Positions 1 to 7,947 of a stretch of DNA of 36,984 bases are shown one piece after another (positions within the stretch are counted from its first letter, which is position 1; each line of letters begins with the position of its first letter). Made by a program: the position numbers and the translations under genes. This DNA comes from Helicobacter sp. GTDB lineage: Bacteria; Campylobacterota; Campylobacteria; Campylobacterales; Helicobacteraceae. The notes under the pieces are model-generated. The model worked only from the letters and a program-made list of their open reading frames with translations. It was not told the DNA's origin and searched no databases. Where the stretch lies: NCBI RefSeq assembly GCF_022770205.1, contig NZ_JALEIK010000030.1:1-36984 (forward strand), written 5' to 3'.

Positions 1-2
1 TT

Positions 3-110
3 GGGCAAGATGATGTTATCTTTTGCGATAGCTTGGAAGAAGCACAAGAAAACTCTAAGGAGATAGAAGAACAAGGCTATCCAACTAAAATCTTTAAAGA
101 AGTGCAATAA
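3..110 (+). CDS. C-terminal end of an unrecognised protein (cut by window edge)
   Basis: An open frame enters from the left edge and gives 35 residues rich in Glu, Lys and Gln before a TAA at 108-110. The start lies outside the window. The next ATG (110-112) overlaps the stop in a TAATG arrangement, so the two reading frames were probably translated together. The acidic, hydrophilic tail resembles small accessory or phage proteins in composition only. I do not recognise a family. The neighbours suggest it belongs to a decaying mobile element. Confidence 0.45.
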   Translation, partial: GQDDVIFCDSLEEAQENSKEIEEQGYPTKIFKEVQ

Positions 111-278
111 TGGGAAAATGGGTAAGCAGCAAAGAGTTTGCAAAGAAATATTATTTCAGATAGAGCTATTAGAGCACAAGCTTCAAAGAAAAAAATTTTA
201 ACTATACATAGGAAATATTTTTCCTATATCTATAGGAATAAACCTATTAAATGTTTAACAGCCCTTTGTTTTATTTAG
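110..278 (+). pseudogene. Frameshifted N-terminal fragment, possibly Mu-like transposase DNA-binding domain
   Basis: An ATG at 110 opens a frame beginning MGKWVSSKEFAKKYY and stops at 161-163. Shifting by one base near 155 restores another 40 codons (SDRAIRAQASKKKILTI and onward) to a TAG at 276-278. The composite reads like a winged-helix DNA-binding domain of the sort at the N-terminus of Mu-type transposases: a W-V-S-S-K-E-F-A helix, then S-x-R-A-I-x-x-x-A, then a strand ending in F-S-Y-I-Y. The rest of any transposase is absent. The frameshift and truncation are seen directly. The Mu assignment is a judgement by resemblance and could be wrong; a MerR- or excisionase-like protein is the main alternative. 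Confidence 0.4.
208..247 (+). repeat. Alternating ATAGG/CCTAT hairpin cluster
   Basis: Four short complementary blocks alternate here. ATAGGAAA (208-215) pairs perfectly with TTTCCTAT (220-227) over a 4-nt loop. ATAGG (232-236) pairs with CCTAT (243-247) over 6 nt. The middle blocks can instead pair with each other as CCTATA-TC-TATAGG (223-236). The alternatives are mutually exclusive, like an attenuator, but no T-run follows and no leader gene is recognisable. They lie inside the decayed 110-278 fragment, so chance in AT-rich DNA remains possible. Confidence 0.4.
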
Positions 279-415
279 CGGACGTTTGCGCTGTATTTAC
301 GAACGGAATAATAACCTTTAAGCCCGATTAACATTTTTTCTTGAAACTCTGCTTTATTTTTTGAAAGCCTTGCAATACGCTTAATTGCGTATATCCACTT
401 ATTTAGTAGATTCAT
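275..415 (-). CDS. Small basic hypothetical protein, 46 aa
   Basis: ATG at 415-413 on the minus strand follows a strong AAGGAGG Shine-Dalgarno sequence at ordinary spacing, and an AT-rich stretch resembling a -10 box lies just upstream (about 430-445). The product begins MNLLNKWIYAIKRIARL and is strongly basic (about a quarter Lys/Arg), with an amphipathic first half; there is no cysteine or obvious signal peptide. It overlaps the end of the frameshifted fragment at 110-278 by 4 nt on the opposite strand. The ribosome-binding site is the best evidence that it is translated. I do not recognise a family. A cargo gene or small regulator of a mobile element is possible; so is a toxic basic amphipathic peptide. 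Confidence 0.45.
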   Translation of the reverse strand: MNLLNKWIYAIKRIARLSKNKAEFQEKMLIGLKGYYSVRKYSANVR

Positions 416-512
416 TTTTCAACCTCCTTACATAATTTATAATGACGGCTACAACATTTGCCGACGTTGTGATGCCTAAGATACCCTTTGTGAAAAAATT
501 GCAGAGGGCGGC

Positions 513-1100
513 TTGTATGCAATGAATAAAAATCATCTTTACGATTATCTTTTGTATTTACTTAATAAATACGATGAGAATCACTTTTTTGACAACAATA
601 CAAATGCACAAAATGAGCGTTTATTAAAAATAACAGCTAGTAAAATAAAAAATGCAAAAAAGAATATTTCTGTGCAATTTATGAATGATGAAGAATATGA
701 AAATATTTTTGAACAATTTATCAGAGAGATTTTTCATAAAAATATTTTACGCTATTCCAATGGTAAAATTAAAATAACCTTAGAAAATCCAAGTATGCAA
801 TCTATGTTGGAATCCAAACTGAAAGTTTACGCAGGAGAAGGGTTTGAATATAACTTAAATAGAGAAAGCGTAGAAGTTTCTGTTGTCGCTTTTATGGTAA
901 TGCTAGATTCCACACAAAATCAACTCAATGATGAAAAACTAAAAAATAAAATCCAAGAGTTGATTAAAGAAATTAAGAAAAAACTTCATATAGAACAGAG
1001 TGCAGATTTATTACAAGCACTACTCAAAGCCCCAAAAGACTTTGGAGTCTCACTTATAGATGTAATAAAAACCAAAATTAATGCAGCCATAAAACTTTAA
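513..1100 (+). CDS. Hypothetical protein, 195 aa, helical
   Basis: Lysine- and asparagine-rich protein with no signal peptide or membrane segment and no motif I recognise. Residues about 145-165 (IQELIKEIKKKLHIEQ) look like a charged amphipathic helix or short coiled coil, and the C-terminus is a second amphipathic helix. GAGGG at 504-508 is well placed for the TTG at 513; an ATG at 522 (MNKNHLYDYLL) is the alternative start. In the same frame upstream, before a TAA at 477-479, 13 codons read YNDGYNICRRCDA, a C-x2-C knuckle that may be the broken end of another gene. It converges on the methyltransferase gene with a 4-nt overlap. Strong A/T bias and no household neighbours on its left suggest accessory DNA. 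Confidence 0.6.
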   Translation: MYAMNKNHLYDYLLYLLNKYDENHFFDNNTNAQNERLLKITASKIKNAKKNISVQFMNDEEYENIFEQFIREIFHKNILRYSNGKIKITLENPSMQSMLESKLKVYAGEGFEYNLNRESVEVSVVAFMVMLDSTQNQLNDEKLKNKIQELIKEIKKKLHIEQSADLLQALLKAPKDFGVSLIDVIKTKINAAIKL

Positions 1101-1882
1101 TCATACAAGCCTTTTAGTTTAGAATTTACTCTAATCTTATGCTCTATGTCAATCTTAACGACTTTTTCTACAAACTCTAAATCAAGCCTTGGTGTGTCTT
1201 TCGTTTTTGTTAAAACCACAGAATCACGCACATTTTTTTGCACCACTTTAAACGCATAAAATCCCGCTAAAAACGCAGAATATAGCATACAAGAGTTACA
1301 GCTATAAGTTGTTACCACCACATCATCACTGCTTAGCGCATAGAGCATTTTAAAGTATTCATAAGTCCATAGATAATGATTTTTAAGTGGGCTAAAGGGA
1401 TCTTGAAACACCACATTAAACTTCTCTTTACTACTCTTTTGAATCTCTGCTAAAAAACCTTTTAAAATCTCCCTTGCATCGCCTAAGTGCAACTTAATGC
1501 TAAAATTCCCCTTTTTAAATGCACGCTTCTTTTCTAAAGCGCATAGCACTTCTTTCGCGCTTGCTAATTCTTTAGGATATGGATGTTCTTTTAAGTTTTC
1601 TAAAAGCTCTAACTCCGGGGAATCCACGCACACCACTCCGTTAAATCCACGCTTTTTAAGCACAGAATACAAACTTAGCGTGTTAAACCCAAGCCCAAAG
1701 CAAATATCAAGCACATTTAACATTTTGGATTCCAACTTTTTGGAATCTAACTTCAAAGCAACCGCCGGTAAAATATGCTTATGGAGTGTTTCTTGTAATG
1801 CACCATCATTAATACTATGATACGCTTCATTAAAATACGCACTATAAAGCGTTATGCTTGCATCTTTTGTGAGAATCTGCAT
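1097..1882 (-). CDS. MnmC-like SAM-dependent methyltransferase
   Basis: Predicted SAM-dependent methyltransferase of the MnmC2/Methyltransf_30 family. In E. coli the corresponding MnmC domain methylates aminomethyl-uridine at tRNA wobble position 34. Visible signs are the SAM-binding loop LDICFGLGFNTLS (residues 58-70), the LGDARE strand (133-138) and the family signature FQDPFSPLKNHYLW (159-172), equivalent to D-x-F-S/A-P-x-K-N-P-x-x-W in MnmC. At 261 aa it is a stand-alone methyltransferase; the FAD-dependent oxidase half of E. coli MnmC is absent, as in many bacteria. Cys194 and Cys197 lie close together in a Y-S-C-N-S-C stretch, which is unusual but unexplained. It is transcribed divergently from accD. 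The family call is firm; the exact tRNA substrate is inferred. Confidence 0.8.
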   Translation of the reverse strand: MQILTKDASITLYSAYFNEAYHSINDGALQETLHKHILPAVALKLDSKKLESKMLNVLDICFGLGFNTLSLYSVLKKRGFNGVVCVDSPELELLENLKEHPYPKELASAKEVLCALEKKRAFKKGNFSIKLHLGDAREILKGFLAEIQKSSKEKFNVVFQDPFSPLKNHYLWTYEYFKMLYALSSDDVVVTTYSCNSCMLYSAFLAGFYAFKVVQKNVRDSVVLTKTKDTPRLDLEFVEKVVKIDIEHKIRVNSKLKGLYD

Positions 1883-1993
1883 TTTTTGTCTTTTTTAGTG
1901 AAAATTAATGGATAATTTTATACAATATTTAGCCGTTTTACAAAATCATCCAAAAGCATTAGATTAGGATAGTTGCTTATACGAGGGAGTGCA

Positions 1994-2842
1994 ATGGGGT
2001 TTGCAGATTTTTTTAAGAACTTTACTAAAGAAGAAAGAGCCTTGCCAAAGGAAGCTCCAAGCCATTGGGTGAAATGTCCAAGCTGTAATGCACTAATGTA
2101 TTACAAAGAAATCATAGCCCAACACCACACCTGTCCAAAATGCAATTTTCATATGCGCATAGGACTGCAAGATAGAATCGCATTGATGTGCGATGAAGAT
2201 AGCTTTGTAGAATACGATAAAACATTAAGTCCAAACGATCCCTTAGATTTCGTGGATAAAAAAAGTTATAAAAAACGCATTGAAGAGTATGCTAGCAAAT
2301 GCGGGCGTCCAAGCTCCATTATAAGCGGAGAATGCACAATTAATGGCATAAAAGCGCAAATCGCCCTTTTTGATTTTAATTTTATGGGTGGCTCGCTTGC
2401 TTCTGTGGAGGGTGAAAAGATTGTGCGCTCTATTGCAAGAGCCATAGAAAAAAAACAAGGGCTTATCATCGTTAGTGCTAGTGGTGGTGCTAGAATGCAA
2501 GAATCCACTTATTCTTTAATGCAAATGGCAAAGACTTCTGCTGCACTTAATGCACTCAGTCAAGCGGGATTACCTTTCATTTCCGTGTTAAGCGATCCTA
2601 CTATGGGGGGAGTTAGCGCATCCTTTGCATTTTTAGGTGATATCATTATGGCAGAGCCGGGTGCTATGATTGGCTTTGCAGGAGCAAGAGTAATTAAGCA
2701 AACTATCGGCACAGATTTGCCACAAGGATTCCAAACTGCAGAATTCCTACTTGAGCACGGGCTAATTGATATGATTGTCCAACGCAGGGATATGAAAAAA
2801 ACCATTGCGCAAATCTTGGAGTATTTTACAGCGCAAGTCTAA
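1994..2842 (+). CDS. accD: Acetyl-CoA carboxylase carboxyltransferase subunit beta
   Basis: AccD pairs with AccA to transfer the carboxyl group from biotin carrier protein to acetyl-CoA, making malonyl-CoA for fatty-acid synthesis in the cytoplasm. The N-terminal zinc ribbon has Cys28, Cys31, Cys47 and Cys50 (CPSCN and CPKCNF). The crotonase-fold core carries SASGGARMQES and a DPTMGGVSASFA stretch, both typical of the family. I place the start at ATG 1994 (MGFADFFKNF), with GAGGGAG at 1983-1989; an upstream in-frame codon would add 7 residues without a better ribosome-binding site. Length 282 aa matches the family. It leads a run with rlmH (6-nt gap) and dksA. Confidence 0.95.
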   Translation: MGFADFFKNFTKEERALPKEAPSHWVKCPSCNALMYYKEIIAQHHTCPKCNFHMRIGLQDRIALMCDEDSFVEYDKTLSPNDPLDFVDKKSYKKRIEEYASKCGRPSSIISGECTINGIKAQIALFDFNFMGGSLASVEGEKIVRSIARAIEKKQGLIIVSASGGARMQESTYSLMQMAKTSAALNALSQAGLPFISVLSDPTMGGVSASFAFLGDIIMAEPGAMIGFAGARVIKQTIGTDLPQGFQTAEFLLEHGLIDMIVQRRDMKKTIAQILEYFTAQV

Positions 2843-2848
2843 AATCCT

Positions 2849-3316
2849 ATGATAAAAATCAATATTTATTCTATCGCCAAAAACAACAAAAGCTTAAGCG
2901 ATACACTTTGCGATGAATTTGTCGCACTTTGTGGAACTTTTGGAGTCAAGTTAGAATTCATCAATCTCTTCTCTAAACAAATCAAAGAAGGGCAAAAACA
3001 AGCAGTGTATGAAGCGCAAAAATCCTACACACAAGCCTTTTTAAAAGTCTTAAACCCAAACGCTTACAAAATTGCACTCACGCCTAATGCTAAAACTTTG
3101 GATTCCTTTACTTTTGCAAAAAATTTGCAAGATAGAGGGCAGATTGCATTTTTTATTGGCGGGGCTTATGGGCTTGAAAATTGCTTTATCCAAAATTGCA
3201 ATGCACAATTCTCACTCTCACCGCTAACTTTTAGTCATAAAGTTGCCAAAATCGTTTTAAGCGAACAGATATATCGTGCTTTTTGCCTACTTAATAATCA
3301 TCCCTATCACAAATAA
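2849..3316 (+). CDS. rlmH: 23S rRNA pseudouridine-1915 N3-methyltransferase
   Basis: RlmH (formerly YbeA) is a SPOUT-class enzyme that methylates pseudouridine 1915 in helix 69 of 23S rRNA on assembled 70S ribosomes. At 155 aa it matches the family. The knotted SAM-binding site is visible as FFIGGAYGLE (residues 101-110), and the C-terminal signature SPLTFSHKVAKIVLSEQIYRA (about 124-144) ending in HPYHK is diagnostic; the usual form is T-x-P-H...E-Q-x-Y-R-A...x-Y-H. It starts 6 nt after accD and ends 11 nt before dksA, so all three are probably co-transcribed. Confidence 0.93.
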   Translation: MIKINIYSIAKNNKSLSDTLCDEFVALCGTFGVKLEFINLFSKQIKEGQKQAVYEAQKSYTQAFLKVLNPNAYKIALTPNAKTLDSFTFAKNLQDRGQIAFFIGGAYGLENCFIQNCNAQFSLSPLTFSHKVAKIVLSEQIYRAFCLLNNHPYHK

Positions 3317-3327
3317 AAAGAGGAAAA

Positions 3328-3678
3328 ATGCGACAAGAGGAATTGGATAATTTTAAAAAGATACTACTACAAAAGCGTCAAGCAATTTTAGACAATAACT
3401 TAGAGCACCGCAAATCAATGGAGAATTATGATTTATCCCTTGATGAAGCCGATCAAGTTGCAATGCATATGAAAAACACATTGGATGGTTCAATTTTTAC
3501 GCGCCATAACACAGAGCTTAAATACATTGATTCCGCACTTACAAAGATTGAACAAGGCGTTTATGGAATCTGTGAAATGTGCGATGAACCCATCGCAAAA
3601 GAGCGACTAAAAGCAAAACCACATGCAAAATATTGTATAGTATGCAGAGAAATTGTAGAAAAAAGCTTAAAGGATTAG
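3328..3678 (+). CDS. dksA: DksA/TraR-type RNA polymerase-binding regulator
   Basis: DksA-family proteins insert a coiled coil into the RNA polymerase secondary channel and, with ppGpp, adjust rRNA and amino-acid promoters. Here residues 1-35 and 55-75 can form the coiled coil, with an acidic tip DEADQV at 39-44. A four-cysteine zinc finger follows: Cys82, Cys85, Cys103, Cys106. At 116 aa it is shorter than E. coli DksA (151 aa), the normal size in this bacterial group. AGAGG lies just before the ATG. The same window holds spoT and rpoZ, which act with DksA in the stringent response. Confidence 0.9.
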   Translation: MRQEELDNFKKILLQKRQAILDNNLEHRKSMENYDLSLDEADQVAMHMKNTLDGSIFTRHNTELKYIDSALTKIEQGVYGICEMCDEPIAKERLKAKPHAKYCIVCREIVEKSLKD

Positions 3679-3679
3679 T

Positions 3680-4696
3680 ATGAAATTTAAATATTACATT
3701 AGCGCACTCTTCATTTTTATCGTGCTTTTAGGTCTTTATGTTTATAGCTTAAGCGGAGAAAGTTATACTTTTGTGTTCCCATTTAGCACAAAAAGCATCA
3801 CTTTACCTGTGGCGGTTTGGTATGTTTTGCCTGTTGTTGCATTTTTCATTGTTGTCGTGTTTTTAGAAGTGGGCGGCGCATATAGAATGTGGCGCAAACG
3901 CACAAAATACAAAAATGACTACAAAATATTGCTTGAACAGCTAGAAAATCAACTTTTAGGAAAGGATTCCACACTACAACCCACAATGAACCGCTACAAA
4001 TCCCTATCCATCTTACTCAGCAATCTAACTCTTGATGTTAAAGAAGGAATCGCACTAAAAAGCGGTGAAGCTAGAATGGATGAACTCATTGAGCTTTTAG
4101 GAAATTTAAAGCGTGGAGAATATGTGCATTTAAAAAAATTTAATCCCAATGACAAATCCCCTTTTGTTCGCCAAAATACACTTAACCAAATCCAACACGA
4201 TGAAAAATTCGCCACAGAAGTGCTAAAGTGCACGAACTTTGATGAAACATACAAGCGCGCAGCCTTTAAAAAACTTCTTGATGGAGATAATCTAAAAGAT
4301 ATCAAGCGTTTCGTTGGAGAAGTAAAGTTCAACAAAGACTTAGCAAACACTATTCTTGGAATGTGCTATGCTAGAAAAATGGACTTTAGCAATACAGAAA
4401 TTGCACAACTTTGCTCAGAGGTTGGGTATAGCAAACAAGATTATCTCTTGCTTGCCCAAAAAATGAAAGAATGTTATGAGCCTACAAGCTGGATAAGTTT
4501 ATTTGAAGAGTTAGCAAATCAAGATGAAAATGCTGAACTTGCGTATTTTTATGTATTACTAGAACTTGAAATGCTAGAAGAGGCAAAAGAGCGATTAAAA
4601 ATGCACCCGGATAATGAACTATTAAAAGTGCGTGCATATTTGGATTTAAAAAACTTAGGCAAAAAATATCCCCTTGAGTTATTCTTATTAGACTAA
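3680..4696 (+). CDS. Membrane-anchored hypothetical protein, 338 aa
   Basis: The N-terminus has two hydrophobic segments (about residues 5-24 and 43-64), the second followed by a basic RMWRKRTKYK stretch, so the bulk of the protein should be cytoplasmic. The remainder is hydrophilic and helical, with repeated Leu/Glu/Lys pairs that look like TPR- or HEAT-like helices (for example NAELAYFYVLLELEMLEEAKERL near residue 285), but I cannot name a domain. The start is 1 nt after the dksA stop, indicating coupling. As I recall, a gene of this kind follows dksA in Campylobacter too, which suggests a conserved but uncharacterised protein. It ends inside a terminator hairpin. Confidence 0.75.
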   Translation: MKFKYYISALFIFIVLLGLYVYSLSGESYTFVFPFSTKSITLPVAVWYVLPVVAFFIVVVFLEVGGAYRMWRKRTKYKNDYKILLEQLENQLLGKDSTLQPTMNRYKSLSILLSNLTLDVKEGIALKSGEARMDELIELLGNLKRGEYVHLKKFNPNDKSPFVRQNTLNQIQHDEKFATEVLKCTNFDETYKRAAFKKLLDGDNLKDIKRFVGEVKFNKDLANTILGMCYARKMDFSNTEIAQLCSEVGYSKQDYLLLAQKMKECYEPTSWISLFEELANQDENAELAYFYVLLELEMLEEAKERLKMHPDNELLKVRAYLDLKNLGKKYPLELFLLD

Positions 4697-4715
4697 AAGG
4701 CTTTTAGCCTTTTTT
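4696..4715. terminator. Bidirectional intrinsic terminator between convergent genes
   Basis: AAAGGCT (4696-4702) and AGCCTTT (4706-4712) form a perfect 7-bp stem over a TTT loop, followed by a T-run on the plus strand; an A-run before the stem supplies the U-run for the minus strand. It overlaps the stop of the 3680 gene and abuts the trpB stop (4714-4716), so it should end both convergent transcripts. Confidence 0.8.
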
Positions 4716-5922
4716 AACCTTCACCATACCCATATTTTTCTACAACAAAATCAATATCCTTATCGCCTCTTCCGCTAAGATTGACTAAAATCTTCTTACC
4801 CTTTAATTCTGAAGCAATTTTTAGTGCGTAAGCAACAGCGTGGCTAGATTCAATTGCTGGAATAATCCCTTCATTTTTACTTAATTCAAAAAATGCACTA
4901 ATGGCTTCTTTATCTAAAATAGTTTCTGTTTTGGTGCGCGCAATGCTGTTTAAATATGCGTGCTCAGGTCCAACACTGGGATAATCAAGCCCACTTGCTA
5001 CACTATGCACAGGTGCGGGATTACCATTTTCATCTTTTAGCATTATAGAATTAAATCCGTGCATTACACCTTCACTTCCATAAGTAAGACTTGCTGCGTG
5101 CTGCCCTAACTTACTACCTAATCCTAAGGGTTCAACCCCTATAAGTTCCACATAATCTTCAATAAAACCACTAAAAATTCCCATTGCATTACTACCGCCA
5201 CCCACACAAGCCACTACAATATCTGGCAACTCTCCTGTCATCTCCAAAAATTGCTCTCTGGATTCCACTCCAACAATTGCTTGAAAATCACGCACCATCT
5301 TAGGAAAAGGATGGGGACCAACCACAGAACCAATGGCATACATAGAATGATCCAAATCCTTCAAATATGCTTCAAATGCAGAATCCACAGCCTCTTTTAA
5401 TGTTTTTGCACCAAAGCTAACAGGAATCACCTTTGCGCCTAAAATTTTCATTCTAATCACATTAGGATGCTCTTTTGCAATATCCACTTCACCCATATGA
5501 ATTTCACACTCTAGCCCAAAATACGCTGCAGCCGTTGCAAGCGCCACTCCGTGCTGTCCTGCTCCCGTTTCTGCAATGAGTTTCTTTTTACCCATAAATT
5601 TTGCCAAGAGTGCCTCACCCATACAATGATTTAACTTATGCGCTCCTGTGTGGTTTAAATCCTCTCTTTTTAAATAAATCCCTGCCCCACCATATTTTCT
5701 TGTCAAATTATGCGCATAATAAATTGGCGTCGGACGCCCTTGAAAATGCTTTCTAATCTTACGCAACTCTGCAATAAAATCACTATTTTGCGCAATTAAA
5801 TCATAGGCTACATTAATTTCTTCCATTGCCTTTTTTACTACATCTGGGACAAAACTCCCACCAAAACGCCCAAAAAATCCCTCCGTATTTGGAAATTCCT
5901 TTAAATAAGGCTTTTTTTGCAT
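4714..5922 (-). CDS. trpB: Tryptophan synthase beta chain, stand-alone
   Basis: TrpB condenses indole with serine using pyridoxal phosphate. The PLP lysine is Lys96 in HTGAHK, the phosphate loop is GGGSNAMG (241-248), and GAGQHGVA (120-127) is the family loop. Length 402 aa matches TrpB. I choose ATG 5922 ([10 protein letters not shown]) because AAAGGAGAG precedes it and it starts 11 nt after the upstream gene stops; a longer in-frame start would overlap that gene. No trpA, trpC or other trp gene is nearby, so this copy may work with a distant TrpA or salvage free indole. It is the last gene of a nine-gene minus-strand run that starts at pyrH. Confidence 0.93.
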   Translation of the reverse strand: MQKKPYLKEFPNTEGFFGRFGGSFVPDVVKKAMEEINVAYDLIAQNSDFIAELRKIRKHFQGRPTPIYYAHNLTRKYGGAGIYLKREDLNHTGAHKLNHCMGEALLAKFMGKKKLIAETGAGQHGVALATAAAYFGLECEIHMGEVDIAKEHPNVIRMKILGAKVIPVSFGAKTLKEAVDSAFEAYLKDLDHSMYAIGSVVGPHPFPKMVRDFQAIVGVESREQFLEMTGELPDIVVACVGGGSNAMGIFSGFIEDYVELIGVEPLGLGSKLGQHAASLTYGSEGVMHGFNSIMLKDENGNPAPVHSVASGLDYPSVGPEHAYLNSIARTKTETILDKEAISAFFELSKNEGIIPAIESSHAVAYALKIASELKGKKILVNLSGRGDKDIDFVVEKYGYGEG

Positions 5923-5933
5923 TTTCTCTCCTT

Positions 5934-6437
5934 TTATACTTTTTTCTTTATTGTTAGCTTCATCATCCAACCATTACTCCAACCAAACAATGCCAAGATA
6001 TAAAACACTTTACGCACTTCAAAATACGATTCTCCATTGACAAACTTAAAATTCCCAAAAAGCATTACAAAACACACCACAAACAATAAAAAAATATTAA
6101 AATATTCATAAGAATCCACAGCTCCATAACGCTTAAAGCAATAATATCCCACAAAACAAAGCCCAAAACAAAGAAGTCCTAAATCCACATAACCATAGAT
6201 TCCAATTTTAAAAAATGGCACCATTGCAAACCCAAAAAGCACACAAATCATAACACTAAAATTTGGTTGCATTAATTGCAAAAGCTTTCCAATAGTACTT
6301 TTATCAAAACTTAGATTTGTCAAATAGGCAACAGAAGGAAGTAGCATAAAAAGACAATAAAACACATAATCTGTGATGATTTGATAAACATTTTTATTAA
6401 AGATATCATTTCTACTTAAAACTATGGAATCCTCCAA
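5934..6437 (-). CDS. Integral membrane protein, 167 aa
   Basis: Four or five hydrophobic segments are visible (about residues 22-40, 60-78, 82-100, 112-130 and 142-158), with aromatic-rich helices and a short basic C-terminus (KLTIKKKV). There is no recognisable transport or enzymatic motif. Its start overlaps the end of the next upstream gene by 16 nt and its stop is 11 nt before trpB, so it belongs to the pyrH-to-trpB run. Function unknown; the pairing with a second small membrane protein suggests the two may form a complex. Confidence 0.65.
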   Translation of the reverse strand: MEDSIVLSRNDIFNKNVYQIITDYVFYCLFMLLPSVAYLTNLSFDKSTIGKLLQLMQPNFSVMICVLFGFAMVPFFKIGIYGYVDLGLLCFGLCFVGYYCFKRYGAVDSYEYFNIFLLFVVCFVMLFGNFKFVNGESYFEVRKVFYILALFGWSNGWMMKLTIKKKV

Positions 6438-6769
6438 TGAAAAACATCTAAAAATGTGCGCTCCAATAAAAATATCTCACTATAAAGCAGAAATAAAAAC
6501 ACGCATAGCACAATTCCGATTGCAAAACTATACAATTTTGGCAAAGGACCAATAGCAATACGCACAATATTAAAAATTGCCACAATAACACCACAAATTA
6601 GCAAAATAATTCCAATATTAAAATACACTCCACTAGGTTGCGTTGTCAAACGAAACATTTGCCCAAACTCATCAAAATAACTCGCTAAAACCAACATTAG
6701 AATCGTAAAAAGTGCGAACACAAAATAAAGCGAAGCAAACACGAGATAAGGAATGGTAATCTTACGCAT
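6422..6769 (-). CDS. Small integral membrane protein, 115 aa
   Basis: Three hydrophobic helices (about residues 8-30, 48-70 and 78-103) separated by short polar loops; no signal cleavage site and no motif I recognise. It lies 9 nt after amiA and overlaps the following membrane-protein gene by 16 nt. Its position directly behind a cell-wall amidase raises, without proving, a role in the envelope. Confidence 0.65.
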   Translation of the reverse strand: MRKITIPYLVFASLYFVFALFTILMLVLASYFDEFGQMFRLTTQPSGVYFNIGIILLICGVIVAIFNIVRIAIGPLPKLYSFAIGIVLCVFLFLLYSEIFLLERTFLDVFHWRIP

Positions 6770-6778
6770 TTTTAACCC

Positions 6779-7897
6779 TTAAGGATTCTTTTGAAAATAT
6801 CCATCCACACCATCAGCAATCCCTAAAGCAAGAGCTTTTTGGTAAGCACCTTGATTAATGCGCTTGCCCTCTTTTGGATGTGTAAGATACCCAACTTCTA
6901 ACAAAACAGAAGGCATCAATGCGCCCACAAGCACCCAAAAAGGACCTTCACGCACTCCTCCATCAACAACCCCCTTATACTTTTGGCGTAGCCCTTGCAG
7001 CATTCCATATTGAATGTCAATCGCAAGTTTATTAGAAGCCACAATCCTTTGTTTATTTAATGTGTTTAAAAAAGATTGTTTAGAAAAATAATTCATAACC
7101 CCCGTATCGTCTTTGTTTTCTATCGCAGCAACTTTCTTAGCACGCTCACTTCTAGCAGTGGATAAAAAATAACTTTCCACACCCTCTAACTTCTCCTTAT
7201 TTTGAGCGATTGCATTTGCGTGGACTGAAATAAATAAATCCGCATTCTTATTATTTGCAAAAGTTGTTCGCTCTCGCAATCCAATAAACACATCATTTTC
7301 ACGCGTCATATAAACCTTGTAACCACGCTTTTTAAGCTCATCTCGTAAATATTTAGCAATATGCAACGCTATCACCTTCTCACAAACCTTCTCAACACTA
7401 ACTGCCCCACAATCCTTGCCACCATGTCCGGGATCCACAACAACAATCCTACCCTTGCCTATCTCCTTACCCACAACTGCATTTTTTTGCACCATTTTCC
7501 CATCAAAAAGTGCTGCAATGGAAATACTCTCTGTTTGCTTCTTTAAATTTGGAATCCTAAAACTTGCCCGCTTATTCTTAATATCCAAATCAATCTTAGC
7601 ATTCTTTGGAAGCGCAATCACAAGGCGAACCTTTTCCTTAGAATTCTGCGCAACTTTAATATTCACACCATCTTGAAAATCAAATACCCTAGCAGAGCCT
7701 AACAACTCCGCATTAATATCATACACATAACGCACCACGCCCTTATTTTCTAACACAAAAGATTTAAAAGCACCCTCCTTCACATTCGCATTAAAATCTA
7801 GTGCGATTCCATCTTCTAGCTGTTTTGCAGCTGTAATTTTTAAATCTGCTAAAAGCAAGGCAGAAAATAAACACAATGCAACAATTAGACGCATCAT
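6779..7897 (-). CDS. amiA: N-acetylmuramoyl-L-alanine amidase, periplasmic
   Basis: Zinc amidase that cuts the bond between N-acetylmuramic acid and the stem peptide during cell separation. Residues 1-17 are a signal peptide (MMRLIVALCLFSALLLA). An AMIN-like beta domain spans about 18-115, and the Amidase_3 catalytic domain about 150-368. Zinc ligands by family are His158 (VDPGHGG), Glu173 and His226 (SVHAN); the catalytic glutamate is Glu334 (LLEVGYLTH). Length 372 aa is normal for an AmiC-like enzyme. It starts with ATGATG at 7897; the first ATG overlaps the ancestral TGA of the upstream nitronate monooxygenase (7894-7896), which points to translational coupling in the intact operon. Confidence 0.92.
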   Translation of the reverse strand: MMRLIVALCLFSALLLADLKITAAKQLEDGIALDFNANVKEGAFKSFVLENKGVVRYVYDINAELLGSARVFDFQDGVNIKVAQNSKEKVRLVIALPKNAKIDLDIKNKRASFRIPNLKKQTESISIAALFDGKMVQKNAVVGKEIGKGRIVVVDPGHGGKDCGAVSVEKVCEKVIALHIAKYLRDELKKRGYKVYMTRENDVFIGLRERTTFANNKNADLFISVHANAIAQNKEKLEGVESYFLSTARSERAKKVAAIENKDDTGVMNYFSKQSFLNTLNKQRIVASNKLAIDIQYGMLQGLRQKYKGVVDGGVREGPFWVLVGALMPSVLLEVGYLTHPKEGKRINQGAYQKALALGIADGVDGYFQKNP

Positions 7898-7947
7898 TGG
7901 CTTAATTCGTTAATGATTTCTTGCACGCTTTGGATTTTTTCTATTCT
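7894..7947 (-). pseudogene. Displaced last 17 codons of the nitronate monooxygenase gene
   Basis: Directly after the TAG at 7950-7948, the same frame continues for 17 codons (RIEKIQSVQEIINELSQ) and ends in TGA at 7896-7894. That TGA overlaps the amiA start as ATGA. The peptide is typical of the C-terminal helix of this enzyme family as I recall it, and the perfect operon-style junction shows that the gene once ended here. The TAG therefore looks like a point mutation of a Tyr, Trp or similar codon. Confidence 0.75.

Noticed and set aside
1908-1967. 19-codon ORF between the methyltransferase and accD
   Set aside because: No ribosome-binding site and very short; it does not overlap accD, so it is unlikely to be a leader peptide.
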